A stretch of DNA of 64,000 nt, taken from the NCBI RefSeq assembly GCF_013359865.1, contig NZ_JABMCE010000085.1, positions 62,001 through 126,000 on the forward strand, read 5' to 3'. Numbering within the stretch: the first letter of the stretch is position 1; every line of letters begins with the position of its first letter. Below are positions 42,144 to 50,225 of this stretch, piece after piece. Source of the DNA: Curtobacterium pusillum (GTDB taxonomy: Bacteria; Actinomycetota; Actinomycetes; Actinomycetales; Microbacteriaceae). The notes below the pieces were generated by a model. That model was not told the DNA's origin and did not search any database. It saw nothing but the letters and a program-made list of their open reading frames with translations. Made by a program: the position numbers and the translations under genes.

Positions 42144-43157
42144 GTGACGCTCGAACGCGCGGGGCTCGACCGTGGTGCGCAGCCCGTCCGGATCACCGAC
42201 GTGGCGGCGCTCGCCGGGGTGTCGATCGGCACCGCGTCGAAGGCGCTCAACGGCACCGGGCAGCTCCGGGAGTCCACACGGTCGCGGGTCAAGGACGCCG
42301 CCGAGAAACTCGGGTTCGTCGGGGACGCCCGAGCGCGCGCGCTGTCCTCCGGGCGGACCTACACCGTCGGCATGATCACCACCGACTCGTTCGGCCGGTT
42401 CTCGATCCCTGTGCTGCTCGGCGCCGAGGACGCCCTCTCCGCCGGACAGATGGCCGTGCTGCTCTGCGACACCCGCGACGACCACGTCCGAGAGGCCCAC
42501 TACCTCCGCTCCCTGGCCGCCCGAGGGGTCGACGGCATCATCGTCACCGGGCGCTCCGCCGACCCCCGGCCACCCATCGACGTGTCGATCCCGGTCGTGT
42601 ACGCGTTCACGCCGTCGACCGACCCGGCGGACGTGTCGATCACGCTCGACGACGCGGCCGGGTCGTCGGCGGTGGCTGCGCACGTCCTCACGCTCGGGCG
42701 GCAGCGGGTCGCGATCGTCACCGGACCGGCGAGGCACCAGTCGGCGGTGCGACGCGTGTCGGGCGCCACGGCCGTGCTCGGCTCGGCACTCGTCGGTGAA
42801 CCGCTGTACGGCGAGTGGTCGGAGCGCTGGGGGCGGCAGGCGGTGGACGTGCTGGCGCGGGGATCGGCGGACGTCGACGCGATCGTGTGCGGGAGCGACC
42901 AGATCGCCCGCGGCGTGTGCGATCGGCTGCGGGAGCTCGGGCGCTCGGTGCCGGAGGACGTGGCCGTGACCGGGTTCGACGACTGGGACGTGATGGCGCT
43001 CGCGAGCCGGCCGCCGCTGACCACGGTCGACCTGCGGCTCGAGGAGCTCGGGCGTGTGGCGGGGCAGGCCCTGCTCGACCTCATCGACGGGGGCTCGGCG
43101 GCGTCCGCCGCGGTGACCCCGTCCCTGGTCATCCGCGAGAGCACGCTCGGCGCGTAG
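42144..43157 (+). CDS. LacI family regulator of the GH127 operon
   Basis: 337 aa, GTG at 42144 with GGAAAGGGG upstream and a perfect -10 TATGAT at 42105-42110. The HTH reads RITDVAALAGVSIGTASKALNGTGQLRESTRSRVKDAAEKLGF; the recognition positions (Ile-Gly...Lys) differ clearly from the other two LacI proteins, matching the different operator at 42025. The ligand domain has VCGSDQIARGVCDRLRELG and VTGFDDWDVMALASRPPLTTV. It is divergent from the GH127/importer operon and is its likely repressor. Very long open frames running in from 39657 are artefacts of base composition. Confidence 0.91.
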   Translation: MTLERAGLDRGAQPVRITDVAALAGVSIGTASKALNGTGQLRESTRSRVKDAAEKLGFVGDARARALSSGRTYTVGMITTDSFGRFSIPVLLGAEDALSAGQMAVLLCDTRDDHVREAHYLRSLAARGVDGIIVTGRSADPRPPIDVSIPVVYAFTPSTDPADVSITLDDAAGSSAVAAHVLTLGRQRVAIVTGPARHQSAVRRVSGATAVLGSALVGEPLYGEWSERWGRQAVDVLARGSADVDAIVCGSDQIARGVCDRLRELGRSVPEDVAVTGFDDWDVMALASRPPLTTVDLRLEELGRVAGQALLDLIDGGSAASAAVTPSLVIRESTLGA

Positions 43158-43313
43158 GGCGGCGGGCGCTCGTTCCCGTCCGTCGACTGGCCGGGACTTG
43201 CCGTGCGCGTTCGTCGAGCGGGCGGAAGTCGTCGGTCGACCGCGCCGAGTGTGACGGATACGGCCCGCTCGCGGGTCGGCGGGGGAGTGGTTGGCGATCT
43301 GCGCGGGGCGGCA

Positions 43314-43355
43314 TTGCGTGAGTGAGCGCTCACGTGACAGGATGTGAGCGCTCAC
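43314..43355 (+). promoter_or_regulatory. araBDA promoter with two LacI-type operators
   Basis: -35 TTGCGT (43314-43319), an 18-bp spacer, and -10 CAGGAT (43338-43343). GTGAGCGCTCAC occurs at 43322-43333, inside the spacer, and at 43344-43355, directly after the -10; the centres are 22 bp apart (about two helical turns), so two repressor dimers could bind one face. GGAGGA near 43373 serves araB. Confidence 0.85.
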
Positions 43356-43383
43356 GGAGGACGACGAGGTTCTGGAGGAACGC

Positions 43384-45075
43384 ATGAGCGACGACCGCCG
43401 ACAGCAGGTCGAGCACGGCCGCACGGCCCTGGGGATCGAACTCGGCTCCACGCGCATCAAGGCGTGCCTGGTCGACGAGGACCTCGTACCGATCGCCGCG
43501 GGCACCCACGAGTGGGAGAACGAGTTCGTCGACGGTCGCTGGACCTACTCCCTCCTCGCCGTCGAGGCCGGGCTCCGGGCCGCGTACGCCGCCCTCGTGG
43601 CCGATGTCGAGGCGCGGTACGGCGTCACTCCGACGACCTTCCGCGCGGCCGGCGTGAGCGCGATGATGCACGGGTACCTCGCGTTCGACGCCGACGGGGA
43701 GCTGCTCGTGCCGTTCCGGACCTGGCGCAACACCTCGACCGGCCCCGCCGCGGAGCAGCTCAGCGCGGCCCTCGGGTTCAACATCCCGCTGCGCTGGTCG
43801 ATCGCGCACCTCCACCAGGCCGTCCTCGACGAGGAGCCGCACGTCGCCGAGCTCGCCGGCATCACGACGCTCGCCGGCTACGTGCACCGTCGCCTCACGG
43901 GCCGGGACGTGCTCGGCGTGGGCGACGCCAGCGGGGTGTTCCCGATCGACGCGTCCCCGGTGGACAGCGGTCCGGGTGAGCCCGGCAAGCGTGACTACGA
44001 CGCCGCGATGCTCGCCACGGCGCAGGACCTCATCGGTGTACCGGACCTGCGGGCGCTCCTGCCCGAGGTGCTCGTCGCCGGGGAGGACGCCGGCACGCTC
44101 ACTCCGGAGGGCGCCGCGTGGCTGGACCCGACCGGTGGGCTGCTCCCCGGCGTCCCGTTCTGCCCGCCCGAGGGCGACGCGGGCACCGGCATGGTCGCGA
44201 CGAACGCGGTGGCACCCCGGACCGGCAACGTCAGCGTCGGCACGAGCATCTTCGCGATGGTCGTCCTCGAACGCCCGTTGCCCACGCCGCACGAGGAGCT
44301 CGACGTCGTCACCACCCCGTCCGGGGACGCCGTCGCGATGGTGCACTGCAACAACGGCGCGAGCGAGATCGCCGGCTGGGCGAAGGTGTTCGGACGCTTC
44401 GCCGAGGCGGCCGGGACCCCCCTCGCCGCCGACGACGTCTACGCCACGCTCCTGTCCGAGGCGGTGGACGACGACACCGATCCGGACGCCGGCGGCCTGC
44501 TCTCGTTCAACTACCTCGCGGGAGAGCCCGTCACGCACGTCGAGGACGGCCGCCCCCTGCTGCTCCGGACCCCCGACGCCCGGTTCACCCTCGGCAACCT
44601 CGTCCGCTCCGAGGTGCACGGCGCGTTCGCCACCCTCGCGATCGGCATGGACGTGCTGCACGGCGAGCAGGTCCACGTCGACCGGATGACGGCGCACGGC
44701 GGCCTGTTCCGGACGCCGGGCGCCCCGCAGCGGCTGCTCGCGGCGGCGCTCCGCGTCCCGGTCGCGCTCGAGGAGACCGCGGGCGAGGGTGGCGCCTGGG
44801 GGATCGCGGCCCTCGCGGCCTACCTGGAGCACACCGACCGGCACCTCGCGGACTTCCTCGCCGACACCGTGTTCGCCGGCGATGCCGTGCACGTCGCCGA
44901 CCCCGAGCCGCGGGACGTCGCGGGATTCCAGACGTACCTCGACCGGTACCGCCGAGCGCTGCCCGTCCAGGACGTGGCGGCAGCTGCGACCCGAGCCGAC
45001 GTGACCACGGCGAAGAGCGAGCCGACGACGGCAGCCGAGCCGCGCCTCCAGACCGAGAAGGAGCCGACCCCGTGA
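43384..45075 (+). CDS. araB: ribulokinase-like FGGY family carbohydrate kinase
   Basis: 563 aa, ATG at 43384. The FGGY fold starts with [32 protein letters not shown] and includes the ATP-binding [16 protein letters not shown] and a late [22 protein letters not shown]. With araD and araA directly downstream the role is phosphorylation of L-ribulose. It resembles the actinobacterial AraB type rather than E. coli AraB. The last 40 residues (Ala/Thr/Glu-rich, ending [14 protein letters not shown]) look like a poorly conserved tail and include a single copy of the GGAGGCGCG repeat word (45041-45049, complementary strand). It is under the double operator at 43322/43344. Confidence 0.9.
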   Translation: MSDDRRQQVEHGRTALGIELGSTRIKACLVDEDLVPIAAGTHEWENEFVDGRWTYSLLAVEAGLRAAYAALVADVEARYGVTPTTFRAAGVSAMMHGYLAFDADGELLVPFRTWRNTSTGPAAEQLSAALGFNIPLRWSIAHLHQAVLDEEPHVAELAGITTLAGYVHRRLTGRDVLGVGDASGVFPIDASPVDSGPGEPGKRDYDAAMLATAQDLIGVPDLRALLPEVLVAGEDAGTLTPEGAAWLDPTGGLLPGVPFCPPEGDAGTGMVATNAVAPRTGNVSVGTSIFAMVVLERPLPTPHEELDVVTTPSGDAVAMVHCNNGASEIAGWAKVFGRFAEAAGTPLAADDVYATLLSEAVDDDTDPDAGGLLSFNYLAGEPVTHVEDGRPLLLRTPDARFTLGNLVRSEVHGAFATLAIGMDVLHGEQVHVDRMTAHGGLFRTPGAPQRLLAAALRVPVALEETAGEGGAWGIAALAAYLEHTDRHLADFLADTVFAGDAVHVADPEPRDVAGFQTYLDRYRRALPVQDVAAAATRADVTTAKSEPTTAAEPRLQTEKEPTP

Positions 45076-45806
45076 CGAACGCAACCGACGGCGCCGCCGA
45101 CGCGACAACCGACCCCGCCACGCGCGACGCCGTCGCGAAGACCCGCGAACGCGTCGCCTCCCTGCACGGCGAACTCGTCCGCTACGGCCTCGTGATCTGG
45201 ACCGGCGGGAACGTCTCCGAACGCGTGCCCGGCACCGACCTCTTCGTCATCAAGCCCAGCGGGGTGTCGAGCGACGACCTCACCCCGGCGAACCAGGTGG
45301 TCTGCACGCTCGACGGCGTCCCCGCAGACGGCTGGGGCAACGAGCACGGGCCGTCCTCCGACACCGCTGCCCACGCGTACGTGTACCGGAACATGCCCGG
45401 GGTCGGCGGCGTCGTGCACACCCACTCGACGTACGCGACCGCGTGGGCCGCCCGTGCCGAGGAGATCCCGTGCGTGATCACGGCGATGGCGGACGAGTTC
45501 GGCGGCCCCATCCCGGTCGGCCCGTTCGCGATCATCGGCGACGACTCGATCGGCCACGGCATCGTCGAGACGCTCAGCGGCCACCGCTCCCGGGCGGTGC
45601 TCATGCAGAACCACGGCGTGTTCACGATCGGCAAGGACGCCAAGGACGCCGTGAAGGCCGCCGTCATGTGCGAGGACGTCGCCCGCACGATCCACATCTC
45701 CCGCCAGCTCGGCGAACCGGTGCCGATCGCCCCGGAGAACATCGACCGACTCTTCGACCGTTACCAGAACGTCTACGGACAGAACCCCGAAGGAGCACTG
45801 CAATGA
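45072..45806 (+). CDS. araD: L-ribulose-5-phosphate 4-epimerase
   Basis: 244 aa, GTG at 45072 overlapping the araB stop. Class II aldolase fold: [25 protein letters not shown], the zinc-binding [14 protein letters not shown] (two His), and [16 protein letters not shown] for the third His. It converts L-ribulose-5-phosphate to D-xylulose-5-phosphate. The acidic/Ala N-terminal 20 residues are extra compared with E. coli AraD. Its stop overlaps the araA ATG. Confidence 0.95.
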   Translation: MTNATDGAADATTDPATRDAVAKTRERVASLHGELVRYGLVIWTGGNVSERVPGTDLFVIKPSGVSSDDLTPANQVVCTLDGVPADGWGNEHGPSSDTAAHAYVYRNMPGVGGVVHTHSTYATAWAARAEEIPCVITAMADEFGGPIPVGPFAIIGDDSIGHGIVETLSGHRSRAVLMQNHGVFTIGKDAKDAVKAAVMCEDVARTIHISRQLGEPVPIAPENIDRLFDRYQNVYGQNPEGALQ

Positions 45807-47329
45807 CGCACGCCGTCGACCCCGCCGAGACGCTGGCGGGATACGAGGTCTGGTTCCTCACGGGCTCGCAGGCGCTGTACGGGGAGGAGACCCTGCGCCA
45901 GGTCGAGGAGCAGTCCCGGGCCGTCCACGCCGAGCTCGCCGGCGCGCTGCCGGTCAGGCTCGTCTGGAAGCCCGTCCTCAAGGACGCCGACGGCATCCGC
46001 CGCGCGCTCATCGAGGCGAGCGCGGACGACCGGGTCATCGGCGTGACCACGTGGATGCACACGTTCAGCCCCGCGAAGATGTGGATCAACGGCCTGCAGG
46101 CGCTCACGAAGCCGCTGCTGCACCTGCACACGCAGGCGAACGTGACGCTGCCGTGGGCGGACATCGACTTCGACTTCATGAACCTCAACCAGGCCGCGCA
46201 CGGCGACCGGGAGTTCGGCTACGCCCTCGCACGTCTCGGTGTGCGGCACGCCACCGCCGTCGGGCACGTGTCCGACGAACGCGTGCAGCAGCGGGTCGCG
46301 AACTGGACCCGCGCTGCCGCCGGTGCCGCCGCGGTCCGCGCGCTCAAGCTCACGCGCTTCGGTGACAACATGCGCTACGTCGCCGTCACCGAGGGCGACA
46401 AGACCGAGGCGGAGATCGAGCTCGGCGTGCAGGTGAACACCTGGGCGGTCAACGAGCTGGCGGCGGCGGTCGACGCCGCGTCGGCGGACACAGCGGCGGT
46501 GGACGCGCTGGTCGCCGAGTACGAGCGCGACTACGACGTCGATCCGTCGCTCCGGAGCGACGGCGAACGGCACGGCGCCCTCCGCGACGGCGCTGCCATC
46601 GAGATCGGCCTCCGCACCCTGCTCGCCGACAACGACTCCGCTGCCTTCACGACGAACTTCGAGGACCTCGGCTCACTCAAGCAGCTGCCGGGCCTCGCCG
46701 TGCAGCGGCTGATGGCCGAGGGCTACGGCTTCGGCGCGGAGGGCGACTGGAAGACCGCCGTCCTCGTGCGCGCCATGAACGTCGCCGGTGCCGGCCTGCC
46801 CGGCGGTGCCTCCCTGATGGAGGACTACACGTATGACCTCACGCCCGGCGCCGAGAAGATCCTCGGCGCCCACATGCTCGAGGTCTCGCCGACCCTGACC
46901 GCGACGACACCGACGCTCGAGATCCACCCCCTCGGCATCGGCGGCAAGGACGACCCGGTCCGCCTGGTCTTCACGGCCGACCCCGGCGAGGCGGTCGTGG
47001 TCGCCCTGTCCGACACCCGCGACGGCTTCCGCCTCACCGCGAACGTCGTCGACGTGGTCGCACCGACCGAGGCCCTGCCGAAGCTGCCCGTCGGCCGTGC
47101 GGTCTGGGAGCCCCGTCCGTCCTTCCCCGTGGCCGCGGAGGCGTGGCTCACCGCCGGCGCCGCCCACCACACCGTGATGACCACCGCCGTCGGCCTGCAG
47201 GTCGTCGAGGACTTCGCCACCATGGTCGGCACGGAGTTCCTCGTCATCGACGAGCACACCACGGAGCGCGGCTTCCGCGACGAGCTGCGTCTCCAGCAGG
47301 CGTGGCACCGTCTCGACCGCGGCTTCTGA
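45803..47329 (+). CDS. araA: L-arabinose isomerase
   Basis: 508 aa, ATG at 45803 overlapping the araD stop; AGGAG is 8 nt upstream. Unmistakable Ara[76 protein letters not shown] and [12 protein letters not shown]; these segments hold the manganese-binding Glu and His residues. It converts L-arabinose to L-ribulose in the cytosol. The gene order araB-araD-araA is common in actinobacteria and bacilli. The oxidase gene starts 17 bp after the stop. Confidence 0.97.
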   Translation: MTHAVDPAETLAGYEVWFLTGSQALYGEETLRQVEEQSRAVHAELAGALPVRLVWKPVLKDADGIRRALIEASADDRVIGVTTWMHTFSPAKMWINGLQALTKPLLHLHTQANVTLPWADIDFDFMNLNQAAHGDREFGYALARLGVRHATAVGHVSDERVQQRVANWTRAAAGAAAVRALKLTRFGDNMRYVAVTEGDKTEAEIELGVQVNTWAVNELAAAVDAASADTAAVDALVAEYERDYDVDPSLRSDGERHGALRDGAAIEIGLRTLLADNDSAAFTTNFEDLGSLKQLPGLAVQRLMAEGYGFGAEGDWKTAVLVRAMNVAGAGLPGGASLMEDYTYDLTPGAEKILGAHMLEVSPTLTATTPTLEIHPLGIGGKDDPVRLVFTADPGEAVVVALSDTRDGFRLTANVVDVVAPTEALPKLPVGRAVWEPRPSFPVAAEAWLTAGAAHHTVMTTAVGLQVVEDFATMVGTEFLVIDEHTTERGFRDELRLQQAWHRLDRGF

Positions 47330-47346
47330 GGGGCACGGACCCTACG

Positions 47347-48621
47347 ATGAGCGACGTGATCGCAGAGCAGCGCACGAGGACGAACTGGGCCGGCAACGTC
47401 ACGTACCGGGCGTCCGGACTCGCCCGTCCGACCTCCGTCGACGAGGTGCAGCGGCTCGTCGCGACCACGCCGCGCCTGACGGCGCTCGGGTCACGTCACT
47501 CGTTCAACGAGATCGCCGACACCGACGCGCTGCAGGTGTCGCTCGCGGACCTGCCGCCGGTGCTCGACATCGACACGGAACGCCGCGTCGTGCGCGTCGC
47601 CGCCGGCATGGTCCACAGCCAGGTGGCCGCCGGCCTGGAGGCGCGGGGCTGGGCACTCGCGAACCTCGCCTCCCTGCCGCACATCTCCACCGCCGGGGCC
47701 GTCGCCACCGGAACGCACGGCTCCGGCATCCGGAACCCGTCGCTCGCGCAGGCGGTGGTCGGTCTCGAGGCCGTCCGGGCTGACGGTTCCGTCGCGAGGG
47801 TCGATGCGTCCTCGCCGGATGGCGCCCTCGACGCCCACCGGGTCGCACTCGGCGCGCTCGGCGTCGTCACCGCGGTGGAACTCGCGATCGTGCCGACCTT
47901 CCGCGTCGCCACGACCGTGCACCTCGACCTGCCGTGGGACGCCGTCGAGTCGTCCTTCGACCGGATCATGTCCGACGCGTACTCGGTGTCGATGTTCACG
48001 TCGTTCGACGACCGCGGCGCACGGCAGGTCTGGGTGAAGCACCGGGTGGACGAGCCGGAGCCGTCCGTCGACCTCGTGGCACTCGGGGCACGGCCGGCGA
48101 CCGGTCCCGTACACCCGGGGGAGAACGACCCCGCGGGCGTCACCGAGCAGGGCGGCGTCCCCGGGCCGTGGTCCGAGCGGCTGCCGCACTTCCGGTCCTC
48201 GTTCACGCCCTCGACCGGTGCGGAGATCCAGTCGGAGTACCTGCTGCCGGCGGCGTCCGCGGTCGCGGCACTCCGGGAGCTCCGGCCGCTCGAAGAGCTG
48301 TTCGCCCCGCTCCTGATCGCCGCCGAGGTCCGGACCGTCGCCGCCGACACGGCCTGGCTCGCGCCCTCGTCCGGTCGGCAGTCGGTCGGCGTCCACTTCA
48401 CCTTCCGACGTGACGCCGCCGCGGTGGCCGCCGCGATCGAACGCATCGAGGACGCCCTCGCGCCGTTCGACGCGCGACCGCACTGGGGGAAGGTCTCCGC
48501 CGCGAGTGCCGAGCGGCTGCACGCGGTCTACCCGCGCCTGTCCGACTTCGCCGCCCTCGCCCGGGATCTCGACCCGACCGGGCGGTTCCGCAACCCCTTC
48601 CTGGCCCGCATCCTCACCTGA
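47347..48621 (+). CDS. alditol oxidase-like FAD-dependent oxidase
   Basis: 424 aa, ATG at 47347. It aligns along its length with Streptomyces alditol oxidase AldO as I remember it: NWAGNVTYRASGLARPTSVDEVQ, the covalent-flavin segment LGSRHSFNEIAD (His51), SLPHISTAGAVATGTHGSG, PGPWSERLPHFRSSFTPSTGAEIQSEYLLP, RPHWGKV. The residue before the flavin-binding His is Arg here (usually Gly). The family oxidises polyols such as xylitol, sorbitol or arabinitol to aldoses with release of H2O2; L-gulono-/arabinono-lactone oxidases are more distant relatives. It is probably co-transcribed with araBDA. The word GGCCTGGAGGCGCG (47632-47645) encodes GLEAR here. Confidence 0.87.
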   Translation: MSDVIAEQRTRTNWAGNVTYRASGLARPTSVDEVQRLVATTPRLTALGSRHSFNEIADTDALQVSLADLPPVLDIDTERRVVRVAAGMVHSQVAAGLEARGWALANLASLPHISTAGAVATGTHGSGIRNPSLAQAVVGLEAVRADGSVARVDASSPDGALDAHRVALGALGVVTAVELAIVPTFRVATTVHLDLPWDAVESSFDRIMSDAYSVSMFTSFDDRGARQVWVKHRVDEPEPSVDLVALGARPATGPVHPGENDPAGVTEQGGVPGPWSERLPHFRSSFTPSTGAEIQSEYLLPAASAVAALRELRPLEELFAPLLIAAEVRTVAADTAWLAPSSGRQSVGVHFTFRRDAAAVAAAIERIEDALAPFDARPHWGKVSAASAERLHAVYPRLSDFAALARDLDPTGRFRNPFLARILT

Positions 48622-48635
48622 GGGCTCCCGCTGGA

Positions 48636-48669
48636 GTGCCTCGCACCGCTCGCGGCGATGCGGAGGCAC
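48636..48669 (+). terminator. terminator of the araBDA-oxidase operon
   Basis: GTGCCTCGCA (48636-48645) pairs with TGCGGAGGCAC (48659-48669, one bulged base), capped by CCGC-TC-GCGG. It is 15 nt after the oxidase stop and 9 nt from the stop of the convergent small gene, so it can serve both. Confidence 0.7.
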
Positions 48670-48677
48670 CTGTACCC

Positions 48678-48788
48678 CTACCCCTTGCGGATCAGGTCGA
48701 GCACGAGCCGCGCGGCGTTCACGAGCAAGCTCGCGATCCCCAGCCACAGCGCGTGGCGCCTGGTCCGGCCGTCGGTGTCGTTCGACAT
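48678..48788 (-). CDS. 36-residue putative membrane peptide
   Basis: 36 codons from ATG 48788 to TAG, too short for ordinary gene calling. Support: AGGAAG 8 nt before the ATG, G or C at every third position, and a protein-like layout. The N-terminal MSNDTDGRTRRH is polar and positively charged, then a hydrophobic helix ALWLGIASLLVNAARLVLDL, ending IRKG. It resembles a small single-pass or amphipathic membrane peptide. It is convergent with the arabinose operon and sits 48 nt downstream, on its own strand, of the folded element at 48836-48906. The function is unknown; small regulatory membrane peptides and type I toxins have this general design, which is analogy only. Confidence 0.6.
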   Translation of the reverse strand: MSNDTDGRTRRHALWLGIASLLVNAARLVLDLIRKG

Positions 48789-48835
48789 CGGTGGCTTCCT
48801 GTGTTCGCGCCGGCGGACAACGAGGAGCTCCGGCA

Positions 48836-48906
48836 GGGATGCACAGCCGAGCGGACTCGGCTACCATCGGTCCCGAGTGTTCGACTCGGGGATGGTTGTG
48901 CATCCC
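48836..48906. ncRNA. strongly folded 71-bp element, possible structured RNA or leader
   Basis: Four perfectly paired helices form a three-way junction. P1: GGGATGCACA (48836-48845) with TGTGCATCCC (48897-48906). P2: GCCGAG-CGGA-CTCGGC (48846-48861). P3: ACCATC (48863-48868) with GATGGT (48891-48896). P4: CCCGAGT-GTTCG-ACTCGGG (48872-48890), separated from P3 by a GGT bulge. Only 1 nt is unpaired in the junction. The strand is undetermined: on the minus strand it would be the 5' leader of the 36-aa gene, on the plus strand a free RNA or the leader of the gene at 49169. It matches no RNA family I know. Confidence 0.5.
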
Positions 48907-48931
48907 GGGCTTTCCACTCGGAAGGCGAACC

Positions 48932-48965
48932 GAGGCCCGGAACTGTTGCTGCAGTCCCGGGCCTC
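48932..48965. terminator. second hairpin next to the folded element
   Basis: GAGGCCCGG (48932-48940) pairs with CCGGGCCTC (48957-48965); after an A/C mismatch ACTG-TTGCTG-CAGT continues the stem. On the plus strand it could terminate a small RNA covering 48836-48906. A shorter CTTTCC-ACTC-GGAAGG hairpin (48910-48925) lies between. Confidence 0.5.
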
Positions 48966-49168
48966 ACGCATTCACCCCTGGCCACGTTCCGGCGATGGCG
49001 CGGCCTCGGTCAGCCTACCGATCTGTCCGGTGATGTACCACGACCGACGATCGTGATTCGGGCTCCCGCTCGACCTCGCTCGGCCACGGCGTCGCAGTCC
49101 TCGAAGTGGGGCTGCTGCCCACATGCGGGAACCCGTACGGTGACGACCATGGGGCACAAGGGAACCGC

Positions 49169-49642
49169 ATGACGCTGCCGATCGCCGGGTGGTACCCGGA
49201 TCCAGAGGACCAGTCGCGTCTGCGCTGGTGGGACGGGCTTCGCTGGGGAGCGCTCGCGCCGCAGCACGCGACACCTGCTGGCGCCATCCCCGCCCCGGAC
49301 TTCGAGCGATCGCCTCGACCACCCGCTCCTTCCGAATACGCCGTCGGCGTGATCGACCCGCCGCTCACCGGACGCAAGGCACGCGTCGCGAACGATCGTG
49401 CGACCAGGTCAGCGAACCCCTTCGGCTACGCCGGACTCGTCCTGTCCCTGATCGCCTTCATCTTCAACGTGCTCGCGATCCCCAGCATCCTCGGCCTGGT
49501 GTTCGGAGCGATCGGGCTGGCCCGAGCAGCTCAGCTCAGCGGTCAGCGGATCACGGGATTCGGCGTCTCGTTGGCGGCGGTCATCCTCGGGCTCGTGGCG
49601 GGCGGCGTCTTCTTCTTCAGAGTTGCGCAACTCTTCGGCTGA
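49169..49642 (+). CDS. DUF2510 membrane protein
   Basis: 157 aa, ATG at 49169 with AAGGGA upstream. The N-terminus MTLPIAGWYPDPEDQSRLRWWDGLRWG is the DUF2510 signature (a Trp-rich module common in actinobacterial membrane proteins). A proline-rich stretch follows, then two hydrophobic segments (YAGLVLSLIAFIFNVLAIPSILGLVFGAIGLARAAQ and GFGVSLAAVILGLVAGGVFFF) of the DUF4190 type. The function is unknown. It stands alone, downstream of the folded element. Confidence 0.82.
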   Translation: MTLPIAGWYPDPEDQSRLRWWDGLRWGALAPQHATPAGAIPAPDFERSPRPPAPSEYAVGVIDPPLTGRKARVANDRATRSANPFGYAGLVLSLIAFIFNVLAIPSILGLVFGAIGLARAAQLSGQRITGFGVSLAAVILGLVAGGVFFFRVAQLFG

Positions 49643-50225
49643 TCCGCGCCCGATCCCCGGTGAGGCGGCTGGCCCCGGCGTCGACTTCGAGGGGGATCTT
49701 CCGGACCCGGTGAGCTCGGGATCGCCGACGTCGGCGGTGGCCTCGAAAGGTCTCGTGGGCGACGGCGAGCAGCTGCTCGGAGGCTTCGGCGAGCAGGCGT
49801 CCGGGGTCGGTGAGCAGCTCCCCGGGCTGGGGCGCGCGCCGAACGTCGGCAGCGACCTCCTGGGGACTCTTCGCCCGCCGACCGAGCCCGAGCGCCCGGG
49901 TCCGGTCAATCGCCGTCTGCGACGAGCGGTGGCCGGTTCCCCGCGCCGCGAGCGGCCAGCCGGGAGGCGCAGTTCGGGACGATCTCGATCCGACGGACCG
50001 CCCGGTTCTGCCCGCCGCAGCGAACGCAGGGCGAACGCATCGGGAATAGGGGAGTGTCACACGGGACTTGGATTGTTTCGTCGTGCGACGTCCGTCGCAC
50101 CCGGGATTCGGACGGGCCGCCGTGGCGGTGTCAGGATGGACGCCGCCCGCTGACCCGACCCGGGCCACTGCAGCGACCACCCCACGGTCGTCACCCCACC
50201 ACTTCCCACGAGGAGCAGCATCGTC
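49643..50225. other. 583-bp stretch without a credible gene
   Basis: Several frames are open on both strands, but none has a start with ribosome binding site plus recognisable protein. One minus-strand frame (about 49740-49900, containing SPQEVAADVR and LLTDPGRLLAEASEQ) is protein-like and could be a remnant of a decayed gene. The last 150 bp should contain the promoter of the peptide importer operon. Confidence 0.5.
50083..50100. promoter_or_regulatory. palindrome upstream of the peptide importer operon
   Basis: GTGCGACG-TC-CGTCGCAC, perfect 8-bp arms, 126 nt before the start of the binding-protein gene. It is a candidate operator for an unidentified regulator. Confidence 0.4.

Noticed and set aside
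47632-47645. The repeat word in the oxidase gene as an inserted element
   Set aside because: The encoded GLEARG aligns with a normal helix in related oxidases as I recall them, so this copy may be ordinary coding sequence. It is counted as a word occurrence but not as an insertion.
48836-48906. tRNA gene
   Set aside because: There is no anticodon arm, the T-like loop has the wrong frame, and the closing stem is 10 bp. It is kept as an unassigned structured element.
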